Assembly: GCF_019320115.1 (NCBI RefSeq)
Contig: NC_089584.1
Location: 76,570,791 to 76,634,790 of the forward strand
Direction: 5' to 3'
Source of the DNA: Miscanthus floridulus
Taxonomy: Eukaryota > Streptophyta > Magnoliopsida > Poales > Poaceae
DNA length: 64,000 bases
The notes below the pieces were generated by a model. It was given only the letters and a program-made list of their open reading frames with translations. It searched no databases and was not told the DNA's origin. Both the position numbers and the translations under genes were made by a program. Every line of letters starts with the position of its first letter. The first letter of the stretch is position 1. Positions 9,270 through 20,130 of the stretch are shown here, piece after piece.

Positions 9270-12200
9270 GGAAGAAGAAGACCAATGCTCCTCATATCAG
9301 TTTTGTCTCCGATCGTGACAAGACGTTAATTTGGAAAGATGTCTTGGTACATTTCACGCTCCAAACAGATGGTTATGATGATATAATAGATGGTGATGAA
9401 TTGAAGGAGCGAGTTAGGGATTGGGCAATGAAGAAGATGGCCACCCAGTTTCAGACTTAGAAGAAACACCTATACACGATGTATGTGAAGAAGAACATAG
9501 CACCAGATTTTACTGTCCCAGGCCCGATCTCAAAGCAGAGGCCCTATTGGGATGAGTTTGTACAGTACAAGACTTCGGAAGAGGGTGTGAGTCGGGTGAT
9601 AAAGAACCAACGTAATGCCCAACAGAAGACATACCACCATACCTTGGGATCAGGTGGCTACCCGACTGCCATTAAGAAGTAGAACAAAATGGAAGCAGAC
9701 CTTCTTGCCAAGGGTATCAGACCAGAATCACTCGAGTGGGGAGAACGTGCAAAGAATTGGTTTTTCGCTCATGGGGGAACACTAGACCAAGAGATAGGGA
9801 AGTGCGTTTATGGCGCAAGACTGCAAGAAGCGGCAGAAAGATTGTTTTATGCTCAGAGAGCTACTGCTAGTGGTGCGTTCAGGCCCAACAGAGAGAAGGA
9901 TGAGCTGACATACGCCATCGGGACTATTGAACATGGTGGCCGAACTAGAGGCAAAGGAAGTGTCTCGTGGGAGCATGGATTCCCTCAGGACAGATCTTCC
10001 TACAGAAGTCGCCAGAGAAAGAAGGAAGAAGAGGCACAGCGGCTCCAGAGGTTGGAGGAAGCGGTGCGTGAAGCACAGAAGCGGGAAAAAAACCTTGAAG
10101 CGAGAATGCTAGAGGAAATCAGAAGGCAAGTGCAAATAGCAGTGAGTGCAAGCAAGCAGGCATCAGAGCCAGGAATCAACATTAGCCAATCTATTCAGTT
10201 GAAAAGCAGCTGCGCTTCCACGGAGATACCAAATCAAGGGGACACAGGACTGCGCTTTCCTGTGGATGACATCACTGAACCTTGTACAATGTGTGAGCTA
10301 CACATTCCGAAGGAGAATTCCACAATCAAGGTGGCTATCGGTCTTGTTAATCCTATCGACCGAACCAAGACACCAAGGATTCATGGGAATATAATCCAAG
10401 AAGGATATGCTACCATCTCGGTAGATAAAGCTGAAAAAGGTTTTAGTGATTTGCCTCTTGACATTCCTGGAGGTGATGGCGAGAAGACTCTAGGAGAAGC
10501 GGAGAAGACATTCATTCTATGGCGCAAGCGCTACATCATCATTCCAGGGATGTCGACTCCACCTCCTCCTGAACTACCTCACCATAGGTACGTGCGGATG
10601 AAAACACTACATCATTAATTTGTATTGGCTTAAATAATTAACAATCTGCTCATAATAATTGTCATTCCTTTTTTGTAGCAGATCCTCCCCCAACCTAAAT
10701 CCAATTATTCAATCGCCAGATCATCATAGTGCTCTGTACGATGACATTGTGTTGGAAGACGAGGCTGCATCCACACCATCTCCAAGGAGGTCTCCAACGC
10801 CGTAGCCGCCACCTCCAAGGAGGTCTCCAACGCCGCTGCCAACACCTCCAAGGAGGTCTCCAACGCCTCCCCCGCCCCCGCCTACTAAGAAGCCTAGCAA
10901 GAGGCTAGCCCCTCAAACAAAGAACCAGTCCCCGCCTACAAAGAAAGCCACCGTGAAACCAAGGGCTATTCCCAAAATAATATCTGAAGAGAAGGAAGAA
11001 GGAACTGATGCATATAAAAAAGACATGTCTAGATTCTATGACAAACTTAAAATGAATCAAGAAGCAAGGAGAAACCGTACTTCTTCGTAGCTCCAGAGAT
11101 TCTAAGAAAAAAGGTGACTTCTTACCAGCAACAACAGCGGGAATCTCGTAAGCCGTCCAAATCAACGTTATCGGACTATGACCGCACTCTCACCAAGTCA
11201 ATTGAGGCGGCACAGAAAAAGAAGCGGGCAGGGAAAGGAGTTGCCCAACTCGGACAACAAGCGCACCAATCAATCCCCCCGCTAGTTGTTGGTAATGAAT
11301 ATGGTTCGAATTTAGGATTAATGCATCAGGCAAACATACCTCCGGATGTCGATTTGGATCACCTTGGTGAATTTCTTGATGAGACTGGTCTCGACCTTTA
11401 CCAGATGTTTGGTGATGGAAACATTAAGAGTGCGGCGGAGGTTGATATTTGGAAGAAAAAATTTGTACTAGGCCAGAGTCTATACAACCCTCAAGCCTTA
11501 TCTGATCTGGGGACGCAAATGTACCTGCTAAACAAGTGGTACATGCAGGCATCTACCAGTGGAGACTTCTGCGTTGGTGTCAGAATTAGAGACGAACATT
11601 GGTTCCATGGCGATGATGTTATGTATGTTGACTTTGCAGAATTTCATCAACTATGCCACCTGACCTCTCTGGACAAAGTTATCATTAGCTGCTATTGCCT
11701 GTAAGTAATAATTCTTTTGATCTATTATTAAACTCATCATATGTGTGTATATGCATATAAATTATCCTAACAAGTACTATATATATGCAGATTTACAATG
11801 ACAGAGCTCAGAAAGGAAGGCTGCAATGAAATTGGTTTTGTTGATCCCCATATAGTATTCAAAGACACAATTACTCCAAAGATTAATTGGAAGAATGAGT
11901 CAGAGAGTAACCTCATGAACTTCTTAGTGAACCAACGCCACAAGAAGGATATACTCTTTCCCTATAACTTCAAGTGAGTGTTAATCATGTCGATCATCCT
12001 TAATGGCTCATATGTTGATTCTAGTTAATTAATGAGTGTTATGCGTTATATCCTATAAACACATGCAGCAATCACTGGATATTGATGGACATCGATCTGG
12101 TGAAAAGTCACTTGATAATCTATGACTCGATGAGAAAACCACAACAAGACTATCAAGATATGATAGATATTATCTAGAGGTAATTTTGGGATCTCTAGCA

Positions 12201-12791
12201 ACTATATATACACACAAACATGATGATTAACTATATCTGATGACGTGGCAAATTTTTTATTGGGCAATGTTTGGAAAACCTTTATTGAGAAGCAACATAT
12301 GGAAAAATGCAAAGCGCCACTGAATGTAATCCCTTTGAAAGTAAGTCCCCTGAATTGCATCATCTTTATTAATTAAACATATAGCTTTTACCGGATCACC
12401 AGATTGGATGACAAATCTTTTTCTCGTAAAGTGGTGTCTGAGGCAGGAACAGGGGAACAACTACTGTGGTTACTATGTTTGCAAGTTTATCAAGGTGCTC
12501 TCCCAAAGAACTTCTACAGAGAGACTCAAAGTACGTTAAAAATACACTATATATTCATTTAATTATTATTATTGATTGTGTTACTATGTCTTTATATATA
12601 TATATGTACATATATTAATTTATTTTCCTTTAATTCAAACCTGTAGACTCGATGGTTGGAGGAAAAGGTCATACGGTAAGACCAAATCAAAGCAATTCAA
12701 GAGTCTATAGCCGGATTTTTTAATGAGCAGGTCATCGATTCCAAGGGCGAGTTCTACTTCGACCCAACACTGCCATTGAAGCCAAGCTAGA
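9270..12791 (+). pseudogene. CACTA-encoded protein: Transposase_24 region, DUF8039-like region and C-terminal Ulp1-type cysteine protease, decayed
   Basis: In order: the plant En/Spm Transposase_24 region (YWDEFVQYKTSEEG, KTYHHTLGSGGY, RAKNWFFAHGGTLD, FRPNREKDELTYAIG; 9,400-10,020), an Arg/Glu coiled coil (10,010-10,150), a DUF8039-like region (TMCELHIPKENSTIKVA; to 10,588), Pro-rich repeats (10,780-10,890), and a Ulp1/SENP-like protease. The protease has the His in NNHWILMDID (12,069 on) and the Cys in QGNNYCGYYVCKFI (12,440-12,490). GT-AG introns fit at 10,589-10,678, 11,701-11,790, 11,974-12,068 and from 12,342. Stops break it: TAG at 9,458, 9,680, 10,803 and 12,175 and TAA at 12,677; the first two replace expected Trp. 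Such Ulp1-bearing proteins are known in plant CACTA and MULE elements, role unproven. No functional product is expected. Confidence 0.85.
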
Positions 12792-12916
12792 GGATGAGAG
12801 GAAACTTGTTATGTCACAACAACTGTAATGCAATCTTTTATAATATATGCACATGAAATAATATAATGTAAAATACGCATATGCATGCATGCATGTAAAT
12901 ATATATATATGATGCA

Positions 12917-12917
<1 letters not shown>

Positions 12918-12993
<76 letters not shown>
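12918..12993. repeat. (TA)n microsatellite
   Basis: About 75 bases of uninterrupted TA/AT dinucleotides follow the end of the inner CACTA gene and a GATGCATGCA spacer. Open frames across it are artefacts. Confidence 0.95.
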
Positions 12994-12995
<2 letters not shown>

Positions 12996-13149
12996 CTATG
13001 CTTGAATTGTGTGATTTAATACGTTCATTGTGCTTGAACCGAAACATACTATACGCGCGTATAAATGTATAATTAGCAGCGTACAATACGACTTCGAAAA
13101 CCTATTTTGAAAAGAAAACAAAAAAATGAAAAGAAAAGAAAAAAAAAAC

Positions 13150-13386
13150 CTTTAGTCCTGGTTCGTATTACCAACCGGGACTAAAGGTGCCGGCCATCGT
13201 GGCATGTCAGGAGGCACCTTTAGTCCCGGTTGGTGTTACCCACCGGGACTAAAGGTCCTCCTTTAGTCCCAGTTCCTGACCCGGGACTAAAGGACCCCCC
13301 TTTAGTCCCGGATGCTTCCTCCCGGGTGGGGAACCGGGACTAGAGGGAGTTCCCCACCGGGAGTAAAGCTCGGTTCTCTACCGGTG
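13150..13386. repeat. Subterminal repeats and 3' terminus of the inner CACTA
   Basis: Alternating TTTAGTCCCGG and CCGGGACTAAAGG motifs form several small palindromes, at least eight motif copies in about 230 bases, and end in the terminal inverted repeat at 13,386. In CACTA elements such motifs are the presumed binding sites of the accessory transposition protein. Confidence 0.85.
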
Positions 13387-13483
13387 TGGGTGGAGCTAGT
13401 GAAGGGGTTTGCCGAGTGTCCCAGGTCTGACACTCGGCAAACCCCAGCTTTGCCGAGTGCCATATAAAGGGCACTCGGCAAAC

Positions 13484-14841
13484 TTATTATTTCATGCAGT
13501 TGTCGTTCAAATTCAATGTATATCAATTAAAATTCTATAATTGCACTTAAAAATTAAAATTATCAAACGGATCCAAAAATTACTAAAATTACACATGAAT
13601 CAATCTATGTTCTCTATTGCCTATACAAAAAATTTTAAAGTCAAACCCCAATTCGACCGTCACTTTGACTCCAAATCTTACTGAATCCTTCTCAACGCAA
13701 CGATTCTTCATCTAAGATACTTTGGTTTGTAAACATCGTACGTGACAAATTGTGCGAAACCTTCTCAATTTTTTACCACGGCATCCACGTATGATATCAT
13801 GAGATCTTGACAAATCTCATGATTTTCAGACTTCGTTTGCTTTTTTTTAGAATTTAAAAACCATTCGGCCACACGTTCGTGGTCGTGTTTCCTGAACAAG
13901 ATGTTCGAAATTTCTTTTCATGTCCTGGGTAAGGCTTCACACCGGACTCAATAACATGAATATCATTTTTTTCTACTCATTTTATTCTATTATTTGAATC
14001 ACTTGCAGTTCAAATTTGACTTATACCAAAAAAATCCTTGAAATGTAATAAATTAATTAAATATATCAAATGGATCCAGAAATATACCAAATCTTAACAT
14101 GGAATACCACATGTTGTATGTAGAGAGTAGAAAAAGTTTCAAGTCCAGAAGTAAAAAAAAAGTTATTATTTCATGCAGTTTGTCACTCAAAGTCAATGTA
14201 TATCAATTAAAATTCTATAATTGCACTTAATAAATTAAAATAATCAAACGGATCCAAAAAATTATCAAAATTACACATGAATCAATCTATGTTCTCTATT
14301 ACCTATACAAAAAATTTTGAAGTCAAACCCCAATTCAACCGTCACTTTAACTCTAAATCTTACCGAATCCTTCTCAACCAACGATTCTTCATCTGAGATA
14401 CTTCGGTTTATAAACATTGTACATGACAGATTGTGCGAAACCTTCTCAAATTTTTACCACGGCATCCACGTATGTATCACGAGATCTTGACAAATCTCAT
14501 GATTTTCAGACTTTGTTCGCTTTTTTTAGAATTTAAAAACCAATCGGCCACACGTTCGTGGTCATGTTTCCTGAGCAAGATGTTCAAAATTTCTTTTTAT
14601 GTCCCGGGTAAGGCCTCACACCAGACTCAATAAAATAAATATCATTTTTCTATTCATTTTATTCTATTATTTGAATCACTTGCAGTTCAAATTTGACTTA
14701 TACCAAAAAATTTCTTGAAATGCAATAAATTAATTAAATATATCAAACGGATCTAGAAATATAACAAATCTTAACATGGAGTACCACATGTTGTATGTAG
14801 AAAGTACGAAAAGTTTTGAGGGCAGAAGAGGCAAAAAAAGT
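13484..14841. repeat. Direct tandem duplication, period about 679 bp
   Basis: The unit starting TTATTATTTCATGCAGT at 13,484 recurs at 14,163. Long shared stretches follow, including ATCAATTAAAATTCTATAAT and CCACACGTTCGTGGTC, with scattered substitutions and small indels. It lies between subterminal-repeat clusters of the outer CACTA. No coding capacity is seen. Confidence 0.88.
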
Positions 14842-14849
14842 TTAGGCTT

Positions 14850-15233
14850 TACCGAGAGCCAACAAAAAACACTCGGCAAAATGATTACTTTGTCGAGTGC
14901 CATAACGAAACACTCGACAAATAATGTCTTTGCCGTGTGTCACTAACGGACACTCGGCAAAGTTCTAACGGCAGGGTGCTCCAGCTGCCGACCGTTGTAA
15001 GACCGGCGCACGTGCTGGTATTTTGCCGAGTGCCTGATGTTTGCCGAGTGTTTCGTTATTATTTGCCGAGTGTTTGCTTTAAGGCACTCGGCAAAAAGGC
15101 TTTTTGCCGAGTGCAATATGTTTACCAAATGTTTCCACGGTGGCACTCAGCACACAGCAGGTTTGCCGAGTGCCAAATGGAATGAACTCGGCAAACCATC
15201 AGGCACTCGGCATACCTACTGTTTCCGGTAGTG
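14850..15233. repeat. Subterminal repeats and right terminus of the outer CACTA
   Basis: More than ten copies of TTTGCCGAGTG or CACTCGGCAAA in both orientations lead to the terminus CTGTTTCCGGTAGTG at 15,219-15,233. Short open frames here are produced by the repeats. Confidence 0.9.
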
Positions 15234-16755
15234 TAGCTATCCAATTGATGCAAGCTAAGGACACGAACAGGTAGAGTTGGCAGTCTTAGCATACAACGCT
15301 GAGCAAAGCAAGCCGGCGGGTTGCACCTCTTGTCATCGACATCTTTCCCGCACTGCTGGCATATCGTCAACACTATAATGGCTCCGGGCCTCATCAACAT
15401 ACATGTGAGGCCATCACCGTCGACGTGCAATGGCTCCGGCCGTTCCTTCCTACTACAAGGTACACAACCAGACAGTTGTTCACGCCTTCGATGGGTAGCC
15501 ACGCTGCTACTCTATGTTTGCTACAGAGATAGACCGGCCTCCACGCTGCCACACATCTCTACGACTAATAACAAGGTACACAACCGCGCATTGTTTACAC
15601 CTTTGATGGGCAGTCATACTACTACGCCCTCATTTATTCGAGATAGGCCAGCTCACCACGCTACTAGTATGCATCTCTAACTGTGATGATGTCACCCGGA
15701 ATGCAGTCTTACACCGCATACGCTGAGTATTTGGCTATATTGCCTTTCGACGAGATACGCCGACTACTTACATGGCTTACATCTCTATGGCCGGTGTGCG
15801 CTAATTACCGACATTTAGTCTAACTATCACATGTCGTCATGGGTAGGATGATTCTCGGAAGCAAGGTACCTGATTTATTCGCTATGAGGTAGGATCCTAA
15901 CAGTGAACAATCACTACAAAGGCCCCTTGAACAAGTGTTGTCACGCACTTAACGTCGACGGAAGGGTCTAACATGATTTTCATTATAATGACTATGTTGA
16001 CTACATTTACTCAGCTAATCCGTCTTACGCGCCTTTTCAAAGGACTATACAAGACAATACAAGCCCAATACATGCAGACTACAATCTTACCTACAGATTA
16101 ACAGTCTAAAACAACTTTTTTATAAACCAAAAGATATATTACAAGCCAACTCATTGACGATTCAGTACAGTCGTACTTTATCTACAGGCTACAAGCTGGT
16201 CTATGACAAGTTTAACTGATTAGCAAAGGTGGAGGCTATCTCTTCAACATACTTCTCAACACGTATGCCAATAGAGAAGCAATCAACAAGTCTCTTGTCC
16301 TGTAGGGCCGATATACGCACTACGGATAGACTCGTCCTTCACGACTCTAAAGTCGGTCGAGACGTCTGGTCAACTACGTCCATCCTCAAGTGCTAATGAA
16401 CGCACTCAGACCAACTCGTCCTAAGTCAATCAGGACAGCTGTCAAACATGTTTTCATCGAATTTGGAGGAATTTTGGAGGAATTTTGAGGAATCCGAATG
16501 AATCTGAAAGAATTTGTGAGAGAAAAACACTGTTCCGAATGAAAAAAGAAGCGGATCAAGTCGGATTTAAGGACACACGAACAGAGCGGAAGATGTTAAT
16601 TGGCTGGGACTCACATGATGCATGTACACACGTACAAACACATCAGGAAGACACGAAGCCAAAATCTAGCAGGCTCTGGAGCTGTTCGTGTGCTTACATG
16701 TCGACTACTATTCGTTCATGACTCAACTCCTACACGAGATCAGCACGTCGATTTA
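15234..16755. other. No gene seen; unassigned repeat-like DNA
   Basis: I see no supported gene. Two related copies of about 110 bases each start AAGGTACACAACC at 15,460 and 15,574. The style (short TACA/CTAC-rich text with many CTCG and CATC words) resembles the non-coding interior of Tat-lineage gypsy elements, but I cannot assign it. Confidence 0.4.
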
Positions 16756-17090
16756 GGGGGGTGTTTTGTTCCTTATCTTAAACTTTCGTGGTTGTTCCAT
16801 CGGATATTTAAACACATATATGGAATATTAAATATAGACTAATTACGAAACTAATTGTACAGTTTATGACTAATTTGCTAGATGAATCTTTTAAACCTAA
16901 TTAATCCATAATTTGACAATGTGATGCTACAGTAAACATATGCTAATGACAGATTAATTAGGCTTAATAAATTCGTCTCGTGGAGTACCGACGGATTCTG
17001 TAATTTGTTTTTTATTAGTATTCAAATACCCCATACGACACCCGCATATGACACCTCATAAATTTTAGTCACCAGATCCAAATATCCCCT
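16756..17090. mobile_element. Tourist-like MITE, 335 bp, TSD TTA
   Basis: It starts GGGGGGTGTTTTGTTCC and ends CCAAATATCCCCT. TTA lies on both sides (16,753-16,755 and 17,091-17,093), the PIF/Harbinger-type duplication. The interior (GACTAATTACGAAACTAATT, TTTGACAATGTGATGCTACA) matches the copy at 47,288-47,631. Confidence 0.85.
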
Positions 17091-17148
17091 TTACTCGGAC
17101 TATTGATTCGTCCCCACGTCAAAGTGGCATCGTGCCTTCACGCGGAGG

Positions 17149-17653
17149 TAAGGCTGTACGAAAAACTCGAAGCTCGTTAGCTCGCTCGGCTCGTGGCTGG
17201 CTCGACTCGGCTCAGCTCGGCTCGTTACGATAACGAGCCGAGCCGAGCCAAGATTTTAGCTCATTAGCTATAACGAGCCAGCTCGAGCCAGCTTGCGACC
17301 TAAACGAGCCAAGCTTTCAGGAAAAAAAGTATCAAAACTTATATTAGTTTTTGTATTACTTCATGCCTTGTACTTTACAATTGACTGGTAACTGGTCTAG
17401 ACCCTATAAATTGACTGGTAACTGGTCTAGATGCATTTCTTTTATATTATTATTATTCTCAAACTTTAGATAAATGTAAATATTATATTTTATATATTTT
17501 TTATATCTGGCTCACGAGCTAACTCGAGCTTTTAACGAGCTAAACCAAACTAGCTTTCTAACTCGTTAGCATAACGAATCAAGACGAGCTAGCTTGTTAT
17601 TTTAACGAGCCAAAACGAGTCGAGTCGAATCAAGCCAGCTCGTTATCCGTCTT
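17149..17653. mobile_element. Non-autonomous MULE-like element, 505 bp, 9-bp TSD
   Basis: The 9-bp repeat ACGCGGAGG occurs at 17,140-17,148 and 17,654-17,662 and flanks an element with GAGCCGAGC / CTCGGCTCG-rich ends in inverted orientation and an AT-rich centre. A 9-bp duplication is typical of Mutator-like elements. Two copies of TTGACTGGTAACTGGTCTAG sit in tandem at 17,381 and 17,413. It encodes nothing. Confidence 0.75.
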
Positions 17654-17889
17654 ACGCGGAGGCTTCACCAGCAAGCAGCCAGAGAGGGACATGCACGTAC
17701 CATCAATACGGAGTCAGACTCAAGCCATTAAATATTCCGATAAAGACATACATGTCATCAAGGCTTCAGCCACGATGACCACTAAAAAAAGGGCCAATAA
17801 AGGTCATGTTGATCCACAACGTCGAGGAAGATACGCAAAGCATGCACAGGCTGATCAATATGCCCAACTGCGCATTAGACAAGTTAATC

Positions 17890-18006
17890 AGTCTGTTGGA
17901 TTGCTCGTATACGATCATAAATTATAAGTTAGAACAGTATTTTTCTCTCACACTAAACTAACTAATAGTAAATAATCCATTATCGTTTACGACGAAACGA
18001 ACAGGT
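17890..18006. mobile_element. hAT-like MITE of the CTGTTCGTTTCG family (copy 1)
   Basis: About 117 bases begin AGTCTGTTGGATTGCTCGTA and end CGACGAAACGAACAGG, with the interior signature AGAACAGTATTTTTCTCTCA. The same family occurs at 45,541-45,690, 47,154-47,267 and 48,352-48,460. Confidence 0.7.
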
Positions 18007-19315
18007 TGAATGTCCCTCGCCGACATTTGACGGCTCTCAGCGTCGCTCAGCTTACACCATCGACTTGACGTCATCACGCTACAGCCAGCGTCATCAACTC
18101 AGGCACGACCAGCTGGTTTCCCGAGCCGGTTTCTGAATCCATTGGACAACTGAGGTTGACAACTGTGGCTCAAACACCTGCTCAAAGCAGCACAGCGCGA
18201 AGGCACGTGTACGGCAACATGCTAAGGTTCATTTTCAGATCCACGCAAGCCACACATATTCATCACTTCATCCAACATACAAAAGATGACGAGAAACTAG
18301 CGAGTTATTGGGAGATTTAAATCGTACATACGTACACGCTCTTACTACAGGCGTACATGTATATGCTCATCCATCTACTCGGAGGCTCAGTCATTATCAC
18401 GGTCTACCCAGCCTCACTCCAACTACGCTCGAGGGCTCGGATTCAAGGATAGAAGACCATATTTACAAGCATTCAATCACTCAGCAATAGGCAGTTACTA
18501 ATCATTGTCTTCGGGGAGTTACTCGGCTACACCCTTGTGGATGTCTACAAGATCCTATAGTCGACTCCGAGTAGGTGATCTTGTGGATTTTCAGGTGTAC
18601 AAGCTCTGCAGAATTGATCGGTCTATACGTATAGCCACGTCCGTGGATATGGACATTCCTATGACTTACGCTTTCCTTGATTAGAAAGTGGAGTCCTTTC
18701 TTCTCTCCCCCTAGGTTTGGTGTTGGATTCCGGCGTTGGCCAATGAGGCAAGGCACGAGAGGGAGTCGTCCTTGTCGCCTAGAGAGTGTGAGAGGGGTGA
18801 GATGTGTGTGATGGGATAGGTGAACGTGTGGATGAGATGGGTTAAAACTTGATGATATATTATTAAAACTTGACTTACTCGCATAGAAAACTACAGCCAC
18901 AAATAAGTCTTTTGCTCTACCCTTGCATTCCACTTCCATAAAGCAAACGCAAAGCATAGGGTGGGAGCACGTGATCAGTACAAATCGTACTGATAATTGT
19001 TTGGCAGGTTCCGAGTTTGAGTACAACTTTTAGGGAGATGGTTGGGAGGATTAGAGGTCTTGTTCTACGCTCAAGTTTGGTTCGTGAAGATGGAGTCGAC
19101 GCCCGCTGCCGTTCTACTTGATGTTGTTCTAGTTGCTGCATGCTCGGAGTGATTCCGCCAAGTGACGATGTAATAATGAGTAAACCTTGCTATTTGTACT
19201 CTCTTGAGACAGGTATTCGATGTATGACTGTAATATCGACTGTTATTTGATAATATGATGGAATGATCTTCTGGGACTATCACGTTATACTTTGAATATA
19301 TGGATTTCCCTTCAT
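18007..19315. other. No gene seen; unassigned DNA upstream of the LINE
   Basis: Short frames in this stretch show no recognisable domain. The text (for example GAGGGCTCGGATTCAAGG near 18,430) resembles gypsy non-coding DNA, but no LTR ends are visible. Confidence 0.4.
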
Positions 19316-20130
19316 GTCGGGATCGTTTCAACGGGTCCATGAGATCCTGAATATTCGCTCGGAGACAAGGAGTGAGAAGTATATGGGCTTACCGGTGTCA
19401 GTTGGAAAATCAATAACCAGCATATTTGCTCATTTGAAAGAGAGAATTTGGCAACGAATCCAAGGGTGGAAGGAAAAGTTGCTCACAAAAGCAGTTAAAC
19501 AAATAATGATTAAAGCCGTCGCGCAATCAATCGCAGTCTTTGCTATGGGTTGTTTCGATATAACAAAGGAGATGTGTAATCAAATAAGTGCAATGATAGC
19601 CAAGTACTGGTGGAGTAATCAAGACAAGGAGAAGTGTACGCATTGGGTGAGTTGGGAAAAATTAGTTGCATCAAAATCAGATGGAGGCTTGGGATTTAGG
19701 GATCTCTATTCTTTTAACATGGCGATGCTCGCTAAGCAAGGGTGGAGATTGATCCAAAACCAAGTGTCCCTCTGCGCAAGGATTTTTAAGGCCAAATACT
19801 AGCCAAATACAGATTTTTTACAAGCCAAAGTTCGAGATGGATGCTCTTACACATGGCGTAGTATTATGCAAGGCCAGGAAGTTTTGAAGGGGGTGATCTG
19901 GAGGGTGGGCAATGGCCGGCAAATCTCCATATGGTCAGACCCATGGCTTCCACGTGATGTGACGCGAAGGCCAATTACACCAAGGAGGGGAAATATTCTG
20001 CACCGTGTGGATGAGCTGATTGATTCAGTGACTGAAAGTTGGGACGTCCAGCTTCTTGCACAAACATTTTGGGAAGAGGACGTCCAAGTAATCAGATCAC
20101 TGCCTGTGCACACGGAGATGGATGATGTAG
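19316..20130 (+). pseudogene. L1-type LINE ORF2 fragment (RT C-terminus into zf-RVT region), 5'-truncated
   Basis: The frame encodes the region after the RT catalytic core of plant L1-clade LINEs: [54 protein letters not shown] and [20 protein letters not shown]. After an in-frame TAG at 19,800 it continues as RVGNGRQISIWSDPWLPRDV and DVQLLAQTFWEEDVQVIRSL. No palm or endonuclease domain precedes it, so the copy is 5'-truncated, as is usual for LINEs. The frame is cut at 20,130 (MDDV) and resumes exactly at 35,950 after a nested insertion. Inactive. Confidence 0.88.

Larger units (their letters stand above)
9175..13386 (+). mobile_element. Complete inner CACTA transposon (4,212 bp), TSD TGG
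   Basis: The left end is CACTAGTAGAGAACAG at 9,175 and the right end is CGGTTCTCTACCGGTG at 13,386; these are inverted relative to each other with three mismatches in 16. The element is flanked by the 3-bp direct repeat TGG (9,172-9,174 and 13,387-13,389), the target duplication size of CACTA elements. TTTAGTCCCGG / CCGGGACTAAAG repeats lie just inside both ends (9,211-9,275 and 13,150-13,375). It sits within the subterminal repeats of the outer CACTA. Its single visible gene is decayed, so mobility would depend on another element; no separate TNP2-type transposase is seen, making it a deletion derivative or a non-autonomous form. Confidence 0.93.
6730..15233 (-). mobile_element. Outer CACTA (En/Spm) transposon, right part, twice interrupted
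   Basis: The right terminus is at 15,233, where the plus strand ends CTGTTTCCGGTAGTG, the inverse of a CACTACCGGAAACAG terminus. Inward from it are many inverted and direct copies of TTTGCCGAGTG / CACTCGGCAAA (9,055-9,135, 13,408-13,482, 14,850-15,210), the subterminal repeats typical of a large grass CACTA family. The gene points left: its first exon starts at 6,918 and is cut at 6,730 by the gypsy LTR. A second CACTA is inserted at 9,175. The left terminus lies outside the window, so the 3-bp target duplication (TAG at 15,234 on this side) cannot be verified. Confidence 0.85.

Noticed and set aside
9055..15210. Spaced short repeats that could suggest a CRISPR-like array
   Set aside because: Copies of TTTGCCGAGTG and TTTAGTCCCGG occur in both orientations at irregular spacing next to transposon termini; they are CACTA subterminal repeats in a plant genome.
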